Assembly: GCF_029227915.1 (NCBI RefSeq)
Contig: NC_079885.1
Coordinates: 17,247,001-17,311,000, forward strand
Reading direction: 5' to 3'
DNA length: 64,000 nucleotides
DNA from: Hydractinia symbiolongicarpus
Lineage: Eukaryota > Cnidaria > Hydrozoa > Anthoathecata > Hydractiniidae
Part shown: in pieces, positions 21,062 to 30,421 of the stretch
Layout of the letters: each line of letters begins with the position of its first letter
Numbering within the stretch: position 1 is the first letter of the stretch
Notes under the pieces: generated by a model
The model's input: the letters and a program-made list of their open reading frames with translations, nothing else
The model's database searches: none
Told to the model about the DNA's origin: nothing
Position numbers and translations under genes: made by a program

Positions 21062-22052
21062 CTATATTGGATGATTGAGATAATGGAAGTCGTAACGATA
21101 CGGCTTGATGTGACTCTTGTGTCGAATTGTCGTTCTATTCTTCTGGTCGATCAGGGTGACGGTGTTTCTGTGATTTCTCTCGACACGGTATGGTGTTTCT
21201 TCATAAAAGCTGTCCAGTTTTGACTTGAATTTATTGCGTTTGACTAAAACCATTTCATTTTCTTCGAAGTCTCGATGTTGTGCATTTCTTGCGGCATCGG
21301 TATACATCTTGGCTTTTCTTTTCTTTTCCATTTCTTGTGAAGTGTTCTCTATAGCTGAAGTTGGTTCAAATGATGGTATACCGTTGTTTGGTTTGTGTTT
21401 GAGGAGCATATCAGCTGGTGAAACGCCGGTGATAGAGTGCGGTGTGGTTCTGTACATGAGAAGAAAGTGGTCAAGTTCTTTCTTCCAGTCTTTCTGTTCA
21501 GTGATTGCACATTTTATGACTTTACTTAGCGTCCTATTGAATCTCTCTACTTCACCGTTCCCTTGTGGATTATAGGGAGATGAACGTTCATGGTGAATGT
21601 TCCGCTCTTTAAAATATTGCTCGATTTCTGCTGATGTAAATTGAGGACCGTTGTCGGAGCGAATTTTGCGAGGATATCCAAACATAGAAAAGGTTTTCTC
21701 GAGACAATTGATAACATGTTGTGTTGTCGTTGATCGGATGGTAATGGCTACAGGATATCGAGTTTTATAGTCTATGATGACAAGGATTGACTCGTTGTTC
21801 GTCGGCGGAAGCGGTCCTTTAAGGTCAATTGCTAGATGTTCCCAGTTGTTTGTTGGTGGTGATGGTATTTCCATAGGCTGATGTTTTCTGCTGCTGGGAG
21901 TGTTCACTTGACATGCATGGCATGAATTGATGAGGTCTTCAATTTCTTTGTTGATTGTTGGCCACCAGACTTTTTCGCGTAGTAGACTCTTCGTTTTGAC
22001 GATGCCTTGATGTTGAGAATGCGCAATGTCAAGGACTTTTCTGCGTAGTGAT
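21062..22052 (-). pseudogene. Gypsy integrase
   Basis: An HHCC zinc-binding segment (HSQHQGIVKTKSLL...SCHACQ) at about 22025-21890 is in frame with the catalytic core in 21907-21062. The DDE residues are visible in AIDLKGP, RSDNGPQFTS and GEVERFNRT. A C-terminal segment with a GPF/chromo-proximal-like VKRNKFKSKLDSFYEETPYRV follows. No chromodomain is seen. The core itself has no stop, so it is the best-preserved part of this element. Confidence 0.88.
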
Positions 22053-22917
22053 TTAGGTATCTTTTGGGTCGTAGAATGCTAATGTTGGTGCTTTTGTGAG
22101 TGCTAGCAGAAGCTGTTGGTACGCGTTTTCTTGATCATCACTCCATACGAAAGGTGTGTCGTTCTTTGTTAGATCTCTGATTGGAGCCGTGATTGATGAG
22201 TAATTTGGAATGAAGCGGTTGCAAAAGTTGACCATTCCAAGAAGCGATTTTACTTCGGTGACGTTGCTCGGTGTTTTCATCTGCTGGATGGCTGAAATTT
22301 TAGCAGGATCAGGTGAGATGCCTTTATCTGACAAGACATGACCGTTGAATGTGAGGGTAGTAACAGCGAATCGGCATTTGCTTCGGTTGACTTTGAGGCC
22401 ATTTTCGTCTAGTGGCTGGAACACACGTTCAAGGTTCTTGTCGTGGTTCTCGATGGAGGTACCCCAAATCAAGATGTCGTCACTGATGTTTTTCGCACAG
22501 GGGCAACCACTGATCGCAACTTCAATTTGTTTTTGAAAACTTTCAAAAGCACTGTTGATTCCATATATCAATCGTTTATATTGATGTAAGCCTTTATGTG
22601 TCGCAAAGGCGGTGATGTGACGGCTTTTCTTCGATCTTTGAGAAGTACATGGCACCATGGAGTTCGGTTAAAATGTCCTCTAACTTTGGTATTACATGAC
22701 GTTCACGTATGATTGCTTTGTTTGCCTGTCTCATATCCAGACAAAGTCTAATTTTTCCAGAGGGTTTGGCCACATGTACGATTGGATTGAGCCATGTGGT
22801 TGGGCCGTCAACTTTTTCGATGATGTCTGCAGTTAGGAGTCGGTCAATTTCACAAGCTACCTTTTCTTTCGTGTGGAAAAGGTACCCTTCGAATCGGTTG
22901 TTGAACTGGTATAACAT
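22053..22917 (-). pseudogene. Gypsy reverse transcriptase, defective
   Basis: Two overlapping frames give most of a Ty3-type RT: IVHVAKPSGKIRLCLDMRQAN, then YFSKI, then ITAFATHKGLHQYKRLIYGIN, the metal-binding box NISDDILIWG near 22480, and the thumb GMVNFCNRFIPNY. Between YFSKI and the next block about a dozen residues are missing with a frame change, removing the first catalytic Asp region. After FYDPK the sequence jumps directly to the integrase zinc-binding region, so RNase H has been deleted. Confidence 0.85.
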
Positions 22918-24263
22918 CCGGGTTGATGTGTAGTTTTAACTTGAAATCTTTCAGTAAACCGGTTCCTTCGAAGACAGATTGATGGTGGTGTAGGATCTGC
23001 TTGGTGGATAAAGGTGTTGTGTCTGGATTTATCTCCATGGCTGCGACTTGTTGTTGTGGTCCAACGCGAAGGATGTCAAGAGCTTCAGCGGTGTCTTTAC
23101 CTAACAAGGAACCCTTGTTACCAGGAACGATGTAAAATTTTGCGATATTGGTTTGATTGTTTGAACCAATAGAGGCGGTAATAACTCCTTTCAGGAAGAT
23201 TGGTTTTTCAGCTTTGTATGGGTAGATTTTAACTTTGGATTCGTGCACAACTGGTCGCGGTGTTATGAGGTTGAAGCTGGCTTCATCTAGGATGTTGATG
23301 GTGGAACCTGAGTCGATGATGACTTCGACGGTGCATCCATTGATGGTGACAGGAAATGTTGGTGATTTTTGTCCAAGTTGAAAGAAGTAAACATCGTCCT
23401 CATCTTCTGAGCTGTCAATTTCTGTGGCACGGGCATGTTGACGATTGTGTGTGGTATCTTTTTTCATCGAACTTTTGGTTTTTTGGAAGCAGACGGTTGC
23501 GAAATGTCCGATTTTCCCACGATGATTACAGGTAGCGTTTCTGCTGCGGCGGCATTCTTGAGCTCGGTGACCACTAGCTCCACATCGTGTACATGCGGTG
23601 TTGCTGTTTCGTCGATTGTTGTTGTTGCTATGCCCATTGTTGTTTTGGCGGTTGTTGCTGTTTTGGCGATAGTTGTTATTCTGTCTGTTGTTATTGTTAC
23701 GATGTCTCCTGTTGTTTTGACGCCCATGATCGATGTTGTTTGTTGATTCAGCCGTGGAAGATGATCCAGAAGCATTGTTGTTACTCTCTTCTATGGTCTT
23801 GTTGAAGTGACTGGCATCTTCCATTGCTTTGGATAATTGCTGTAGTCTCTCTAAGGTTAGGTTCGGTTCTGTTAGGAGGCGTTTTCGTAGTTTTGACGAA
23901 TGGCATGTGGCAATTACTTGATCACGGATGTTGTTGTCGACTTCATGCTCATATTCACAATACATTGCCAGTTGTCTTAGGCGCGTGACGTATTGTTCTA
24001 TCGATTCTGTTTCGAGTTGCAGTGATCGAATTTAAGTATAAGTTACCTTCTTCTTCTTGTTCTACGTCCAGAGTTTCGTATATGTCCTGGGTTTCTTGAC
24101 CCACAAGGTGTAGCAAGAGTGCATTTTTTCTGCTGTCATTGTTGATGCCTGATGCGATAAGGAAGTATTCAAACGCTTTCTTCCATTTTTTCCATCTTTG
24201 ACTGACTGTGTTTTGATCGCCGTTTGGATTGAAAGCCGGTACTGCAGGGATTTGAAGAGCCAT
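22850..24263 (-). pseudogene. Gypsy gag with CCHC knuckles and aspartic protease
   Basis: The first frame (24263-23955) begins MALQIPAVPAFNPNGD and holds the capsid-like region. A frame change near 24000 leads into the second frame (to 22850), which contains an Asn/Arg-rich linker and two zinc knuckles (CTRCGASGHRAQEC and a second whose middle Cys is replaced, CNHRGKIGHFATVC). A retropepsin follows with the active site VIIDSGSTINIL at about 23300-23330. The frame runs into the RT-proximal sequence (PIRRVPFPHERKG). Frame changes before and after make the polyprotein discontinuous. Confidence 0.85.
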
Positions 24264-24356
24264 TTTGTCTTCGATTTTTCCTGTGATTCGGTGGCTTTGT
24301 CGATAAAATATAACTGGATATAGTGAATTCAGTGATTCCTCTACCTCGTCGCCATT

Positions 24357-24530
24357 TGTTATGTTTCAGGGTCGATTAAAAGTCGAGATATGAATGGATC
24401 AAATCGTTACATAAATGAATACAAATTGAAGGGATGCTGCCATCTTGGATCTTAGAATCGGAAGAGGAGACTTGCGCTGACTCAGCAAAACAAATAAGTA
24501 AAGATGGCAGCTGCACTGCGGGATATAACA
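24357..24530 (-). repeat. 5' LTR of the Gypsy element
   Basis: Upstream LTR in element orientation. At 174 bp it is short for Ty3/Gypsy. It probably contains the promoter; no TATA box is evident by eye. Confidence 0.92.
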
Positions 24531-26659
24531 TAAGGTATATATAATAATGATTTAACATTGTTTCAATAATATATATATATATATACAGTATATACAGAAT
24601 TACATACTTTTTATGTGATAATTGTTTGTGTTTCTAATATCTTGTTTGCATAAATTCAGGTAGTTTGTCAGGAAAACATAATGAATAGATCTGGACCTGA
24701 AATAAAATGTTCCGGTTGCTCCCATCTATTTCCAATAAAATCACTTGAGGCACATAAAGCATTTTGCACGTATGTATTTTTTCGATATTATTATCAATGT
24801 TCAATATGTATTAAATTATATATATATATATAATAATAATCTTTTTCTTTAGTCCTACTGTAGTGAGCCAAGTACTTTCGAGTTGCTCTGATGACGAGGA
24901 TGAGGAACAGCAGAAAAAGAAAAAGAAACAATCAAAGATAAATTTTGATAAATTCTTGGAGCAGGAGCCAGTGGAAAGACTTAACGAGATGTTTCCAGAA
25001 AAAGATTATGAATCATTGTCCAAGACACTGGAAGAAAATTCTTTTGATATAACAGACACTATTGATGAGCTGCTATTAATAAAATCATGCTTTTCAAACA
25101 ATGCATCACATGAAGTTTCGAAAGTATGCAATAGGTCACATGAAGTTTCAAAAATTTTTGACATAAAAGATGCTTTGGAGGTTTTATCTTCACAGTTATA
25201 TGAAACATCAAAATCCCTCGATGTCAAGCCTGATTCAATATTTAACGACATCATGTCGTATTACAAGGACAGCAATTTCAATCCAAAGTAATGTTTAAAA
25301 ATAAGATACATAGACCAACCTGCGGCAGACACAGGTGGGGTTATGCGTCAGTGCTATACTGATGCATTTGAGTTTTTCCTGAATAATTGGTTTTGTGGAA
25401 TATCTGATACCAAGATACCCATATATAGGTCGGATATATATGTCACCAAAATTTTTGTTATCCTGGGATCAATTATCTCACATTCCATTTGTCAGGGTGG
25501 TCCTGGATTTCCTGTATTTCCCAAGTCGGTGTACAGGTATCTTATTAGTGGTAGCACCAGTGATGCCATACAATTTTTAGATGTGAATGACATGGGAGAT
25601 ATGCAAAAATGGAACTATGTAAATCAAGTGAGTGGAATTGCATTCTTCTTTTCCTTACCATAGCTTTACCTTCTGTACTTTTGAAAAATATTTAATGTAT
25701 GTAAAATTATTTTGAAATCAAGTTTAGTGACACAGTGACATTCTTTTCTGTGGTGAATTAACTCATTGGTACAGGTCTAAAACAAGAAATCGCAAAAATT
25801 TCTCCCAATGAAGTATCTGTGAAAAAACCTTTTAGACTCCTAGAAAATCACTTCACTTGAACTATCATGGTTTTTATCTTAGATAAGGACCTGTTATGGT
25901 GGAGATTTAAAGAAATTTGCAGAAGATCAGGAATTTCAGAATGTTTTATGCGACTGTGGAGAAGTTTCACAATTAACTGTAAGTACAATTTAAGTTTTAT
26001 TTGTGTAGAAGCTTTTCCTGTTTTTATTTTCTTTTTTTTCGTGTAATGATGAACATGCCTGTGGAAAGAAACTTAGTGAGTTCATTAACTTGAAATGAAC
26101 AAAATTAAATTCCCGGAAATATCGATACCCAATTTCTGAATTGAATTCCTGCAACAATGATTTTTTCATTTTTTTAGGATGAAACAAAGAAAGTATTATC
26201 CAAAACATAATAACTGACGATGTATTTGGAAAACGATTGGTTTTATATAATTAACTGAGAGAAGGGTTAAAAACATTAGGCTTGTTAGAGATGGTGGAAC
26301 ACCATCCAAATGTTTTTACCAAGTTTTTTGTTTTTAATGAAAAAGATACTCTGAACTTGGAGTCTTTTGAAATATGTAGCCAAAGTGAAATATTAATATC
26401 ACATTTCAAGCGATTTGTATCTGGCGCATCAACAGAGATATTGGATTCGATGTGTGTGTTTGCGACTGGTGCAAAGACGCCGCCATTACTAAAGAAAATA
26501 AAAATCTACTTTGACGAAATTTCAGGGAAATTTTACGCATCAACTTGCGAACAAACGATTACAATTCCATTGAAGTACGAAAATTTCGATTATCATGACT
26601 TTAACTTAACATTTCAAGCTGTCCTTCCGAAAAGTGGAAAAGCGTTCAACACAATATAA

Positions 26660-27045
26660 TGTCCGCTCTATTTTGTTTTAAACAGTGACATACTTATGTA
26701 CTTGTTTTGTTTTTAAGTTTCTTTTGTTACCCAACGGAAAGCGATTAATTCGAATTTCAGTGAGGTTTTTCACTTCTGTTTCTTAGATTGTCACACTACA
26801 AAGTCGTTTTTTGTAAAGCCCGTGAATGCGGTAAATTCTGTTCGTTTTTTATATGCATATGCTGACGATATATTCTATATTACGCAAGAAGTTAGTGTTT
26901 CAACTTATTGATATTTTTTATTGTAAAATATTTCAACAAATGAGAGAGAAGTTTTGTAAGATAATTTTTATTTTTATCTAACTAATGTAACAGACACATA
27001 TGGAGTATATGAGCTAATCCTGCGTGAGATAATATATAACTTGGT
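26660..27045. other. Convergent 3' region between HECT and integrase genes
   Basis: AT-rich spacer. An AATAAA on the minus strand near 26963 suits the integrase gene; no clear signal was seen for the HECT gene. Confidence 0.4.
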
Positions 27046-28698
27046 TTAAACAATTGTTTGTTTCGCATGTTCCCTGAGAGCCAAGTATATATCTGCTCCG
27101 AAATTTTCACTTTGTGCTTTTGGGTTAAATAATGCTGTGACAACTCTGTACTCTTCTGTCGTGAAAGGGTTGTTAATTTTCGGAACTTCTACGGTAACAG
27201 CGTCGTTGTCGCGTGAGCTCGGACCACACCAGTCGATCCCGTATAATTGCACCTCCTTTTCATTGCCTGGCTCCCATATTTCACGATCTATGTCCGCCCC
27301 CGTCTGTGCTATATTATGAAGCCCAAATATCCATAATTGATTGGGGGTCATGTTTCTCTCCGAGCTTAAAGGATGATTATTCCACCCATCAATAAACATT
27401 TGAAGATGCTGATTAATTCTAGGGAGAAATACGTAATGTAAACAAAAGAGAACGATTTGGTTATTGATATCCAAGTGACCAGATTGTTCGATTGAGAAAA
27501 ACTACTTGAAAAATTTGCGTAACTGCGGAGTAAACATCGACCCACAGTCTTTCTATTCTTTGATTGTGCACGCTCTTCGATGCTATGAAGCTTCCTCTTT
27601 CCAATCCTCTATTTTCCAACATGTATTCAGCAGCTTGGATATTTTCGCCGCCGTGGTCGCCTCGCACTCGGGATGGTAAGCCGTGTATAAGAACAGCACT
27701 GATGAAAAATTGATATACTGTACTGGCTCTGTTATTATCCGCACAGTGCAGGTAGATAATCTTTCTCGAATAACCGTCAATACATCCATGGATGACTAAT
27801 TTGTACCTATTAAGTGTGAATATAAAAAGTTGAATACGTAATAGACGCACAAAAAACGACGAAACAAGATCAAGAAATACGTACGCAATTAGTTTATGGT
27901 TTCCATCCATGTGCCATAACGACCAAGGGCCAGCTACTTTATATGTCCTGCGAGCGACTGGATTGAATTGAAGACTTCGCAGAAGAATACCCTCTGGATC
28001 CACTCGCCTCATTGATTCCCTAACTCTATCTTCTTGCACTTTTACACCAGTAGCCACCAAAAAACCCTTCATTCTTTTGTATCCTGTATTAGGGAAATCT
28101 TTCAGTATCATGATTATTTTTAAATCGAGTTCGTCATCATTTAAGTTAGAGAAAAGACTGTTTCTTCGCAAATTATACTCTTTTAAACGTCTTTTGACAG
28201 TACTCTCACTAATTCTCAACATTAAGGCTATCTGAGGATTTGTGAATCCATGACTTAAATAATATTCGAATACGTCTTCTGGTATTTTGAACTTTGGTGC
28301 ACCTCTACCACCACAGTGTTCTCTACTTACAAAAGGTAAACAACGCTCAGCATTGTGATCATCATCGCTCGAAAACAACCGAGAAATATCTTCGAGTTTA
28401 TTTATCAACCTATCATACCATATTTTCGCCCATATACTGCTTCTAAGTAAATTGCCAGTCTGTGAAGTCTCTCGAATCTAGTAGAAACTGCATCGTAGTC
28501 ATTGGCAGACAAATTAACATTAGAAGTTTCATGAATGATTTTAATGATCGTCTTTTTTAATTTATCAAGAATCAGGATCAATCCCTCTTTGTTTTGCTGA
28601 AACAATAGAGATTACAATTATTATTCACATTATTGTTTTTCAAAACAACTTCTCAGTAAATAAATGTAACATACCAACGAAGTAAGTGCAGCCGCCAT
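27046..28698 (-). pseudogene. DDE integrase of the HECT-integrase transposon
   Basis: Exon one is 28698-28675 (MAAALTSL, donor GTATGT), exon two 28596-27885 and exon three 27806-27046. The short second intron (78 bases, GTACGT...AATAG) is open in frame and looks coding if not removed. The protein has a helix-turn-helix near [21 protein letters not shown]. An integrase core follows with HMDGNHKL (first Asp), an [15 protein letters not shown] strand, RGDHGGEN (second Asp) and HNQRIERLW (Glu, 34 residues between the last two). Next is a WNNHPLSSERNMTPNQLW helix region and a C-terminal domain with GIDWCGP. This is the retroviral-type catalytic fold, as in rve-class integrases. Frameshifts near 28440 and near 27500 break it here. 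Confidence 0.85.
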
Positions 28699-28789
28699 GT
28701 TGTTTAACCCTGTTAGATAGTCAGAGTTAAATTTTATATATATTTTCAAGACCAGTTCTGTATTTTAACCGATAGTTTTTTCCATTGGC

Positions 28790-28899
28790 AACGCCTGAAA
28801 AACCAACCGCCAAAACGGACGCCTAAAACAGAAGACTAAAACGAATGCCTAAAACGGACGACCGAATGCACGGAATTTTGACCAGGATCCCCCCTCATA
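28790..28899 (-). repeat. Right terminal inverted repeat
   Basis: Reverse complement of the left end, with fewer internal units (about five to six): TCGTCCGTTTTAGGC, ATTCGTTTTAG, TTCTGTTTTAGGCG, TCCGTTTTGGCGG, TTGGTTTTTCAGGCG. The unit number differs from the left end, so the arrays evolve by unit gain or loss. Confidence 0.85.
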
Positions 28900-28905
28900 C
28901 TTGAT

Positions 28906-29882
28906 CAAGGTGGCGCGGATGCTGTTGCGGTACCTCAGCCTACAGATGAAGCTGTGCGCATTGAGGCCCCTTTGTTGTCTTCTCACATCCCCCAGGCCCA
29001 ATGTTCTGTACCTTCTCTGCCCGCCGTACCTAAGTAGGTCCGCACTGCCTAGGAATTCCTTTAGCCCCGGAAAAAATTGTTGGTCCATCCCGCGTCCTGA
29101 CCTATTTAGGCATTGAAATTGATACCACTGAATTCGTTATACGTTTACCTCAGGACAAATTTGATGCTATTTTGTCCTTGTTAAGAGTGTGGAAAGGAAA
29201 GAAAAAATGCACAAAAAAGGAGCTACTATCACTCATAGGACTGTTGTCTTTTGCATGCAAAGTTGTCAAATGTGGTCGCATTTTTCTGCGCCAATTAATT
29301 GACCTTTTTACTACTGTAAGTAGCCTTTACCATCACATTTCCGTTACATCGGAATCCCGAAAGGACATTGAGTGGTGGCTGAATTTTTTACCCAGTTGGA
29401 ACGGGATGGCAGTCATCCAAACATCATTCCTCACATCAGAAAGTTTAAACATGTTTACAGATGCTTCCATGAGTGGTTTAGGCGATTTTTACAATGGGAA
29501 ATGGTTTTCCATCCCTTTTTACAACACCAAATATCACAGCATTACCTTTCTTGAGTTGCTTGCGGTTGTTATAGCGGTACATTTGTGGGGTGAGAAGTGG
29601 TCTGATACCCTGGTTATCATTTCTACAGACAACGAGGCCATTGTCCGCATATGGAGTACTGGTTCGTGCAAATGTGAGCACATCAGGAAACTTGTTCGCT
29701 TGTTGTTTTATTTTACGGCAAATCACAACATAAATTTGCTGATGCGCCACATTTGTGGCACTTCTAATATTTATGCAGATTTACTTTCGCGTTTACAGGT
29801 CGCAAAGTTCAAAGAGCAGTGCCCATACGCCGAAGAGCTTCCTACTCCTATCCCCTCGTCAATCTCCGAATGCTTAGTGTGA
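28906..29882 (+). pseudogene. DIRS-type element: gag tail joined to RT end and RNase H
   Basis: After the target duplication the gag frame continues to a stop near 29036. Immediately afterwards a frame encodes IVGPSRVLTYLGIEIDTT and VIRLPQDKFDAI, the end of a DIRS-class RT. Then comes a linker with IEWWLNFLPSWNG and an RNase H (FTDASMSGLGDFYNGKW, LELLAVVIAVHLW, STDNEAIV, SNIYADLLSR). The RT palm with its catalytic box is absent, so gag has been joined directly to the RT C-terminus by deletion. Confidence 0.8.
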
Positions 29883-30421
29883 CAATGAATTACCTCTTCG
29901 ATGCTGCTTTATCGCCCAACACCAGACTTACCTACCGTTCTGTACTCTCATCCTACAGAATGTTTTGCCACTTTCCGCTCAATGAATCCCACCTTCAGCT
30001 CTATGTCAGTTTTATGTCAACGCGGGTCAAATATGCTACTATTAAGGTGTACTTGTGTGGGATACAGTACCAAAGTCTAATCTGTGGATTTTCCGAAAAG
30101 ATATCTGACATGGGAAAATTGTACTACGTAATGAGGGGTATTCGGCGAACTGAGAATGTTGTAAGCCGCCAGAAACTGCCAATCACGCCCTCCCACCTAC
30201 ACAAAATGCCCGATCTCAATACGCATAGCTTCAGGATTGGTGGGGCCTCTACCGCAGCATCTTGCGGTATTCCAGACTCTGCCATTAAGATCTTAGGCAG
30301 GTGGTCCAGCGACTGTTATCGTCGATATATCCATCTTCCCAATAAAGTGTTAACACAGTGGTGTTCTAAAATGGCCAACCTCAATGACGTGCCTAAGTTG
30401 TGGGACATTCGATCCATTTAA
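29819..30421 (+). pseudogene. DIRS-type tyrosine recombinase, internally deleted
   Basis: This 200-residue frame overlaps the end of RNase H in another frame, as in many DIRS elements. It has the SAM-like core-binding part (LSPNTRLTYRSVLSSYRMFC, YLCGIQYQSLICG). It then jumps to the C-terminal catalytic part: NTHSFRIGGASTAASCG with H-x-x-R, LGRWSSDCYRRYI with the Tyr. The segment with the first catalytic Arg and the conserved SKTDPF-like block is missing between LPITPSHL and HKMPD, so recombinase activity is not expected. Confidence 0.82.

Larger units (their letters stand above)
20547..24530 (-). mobile_element. Ty3/Gypsy LTR retrotransposon, internally deleted
   Basis: Identical-type 174-bp LTRs (20547-20720 and 24357-24530, two differences) begin TGTT and end AACA. 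In the element's orientation a primer-binding site candidate (TGGCGACGAGGTAG) follows the 5' LTR by two to three bases, and a polypurine tract (TTTGGGGAGGG) precedes the 3' LTR. The flanks TGAGG and TAAGG are a 5-bp target duplication with one change. The body carries gag, protease, RT and integrase but has lost part of the RT and all of RNase H. It lies inside the HECT-integrase transposon and is therefore younger than it. Confidence 0.92.
19414..26659 (+). pseudogene. Transposon-borne HECT E3 ubiquitin ligase with Cys/His knuckle and CUE-like segment
   Basis: Exons: 19414-19580 (MADITSML..., charged), 19775-20546 (interrupted by the SINE; ends YIKPLQENLDLTHLKENE), 24660-24769 (CSGCSHLF...EAHKAFC knuckle), 24853-25627, 25883-25978, 26178-26659. 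Introns after the third, fourth and fifth exons are GT-AG with matching phase. Exon four holds an acidic/lysine run, a CUE-like helix bundle (ERLNEMFPEKDYESL...DTIDELL) and the start of a HECT domain (DTGGVMRQCYTDAFEFF; CQGGPGFPVFP). The last exon ends the HECT C-lobe with the catalytic Cys in STCEQTITIP (codon 26546-26548). HECT ligases pass ubiquitin from E2 through this Cys to substrates; the layout resembles G2E3-like proteins. Lesions: TAA at 25289, a frameshift and TAA near 26190-26254, a 1-base shift near 20330, the SINE, and the Gypsy at the exon-two donor. Exon one/two phase does not agree in this copy. Confidence 0.8.
19135..28899. mobile_element. HECT-integrase TIR DNA transposon (unassigned superfamily)
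   Basis: Both ends start TATGAGGGGGGATCC, read inward, and are flanked by CTTGAT at 19129-19134 and 28900-28905, a 6-bp target duplication inside a DIRS gag frame. It contains a plus-strand HECT-type E3 ligase gene and a minus-strand DDE integrase gene that converge near 26.7-27.0 kb. Without the later Gypsy (about 4.0 kb) and SINE (343 bp) insertions the element is about 5.4 kb. Six-base duplications are known for Polintons/Mavericks, but no polymerase B, protease, ATPase or capsid gene is present. Ginger elements also use a retroviral-type integrase but make 4-bp duplications. I do not recognise a described superfamily with this gene pair; the second integrase copy at 1.0-2.0 kb shows it is a family. 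Confidence 0.83.

Noticed and set aside
23435-23805. Val/Cys-rich plus-strand frames over the Gypsy gag
   Set aside because: Antisense shadows of the Asn/Arg-rich gag linker; the sense strand has zinc knuckles and protease.
20547-24530. Endogenous retrovirus
   Set aside because: No envelope gene or space for one, short LTRs, and Ty3/Gypsy-type order and motifs; better called an LTR retrotransposon.
19135-28899. Polinton/Maverick element, because of the 6-bp duplication and integrase
   Set aside because: No polymerase B, protease, packaging ATPase or capsid genes. The ends do not begin with AG, and the size without nested insertions is only about 5.4 kb.
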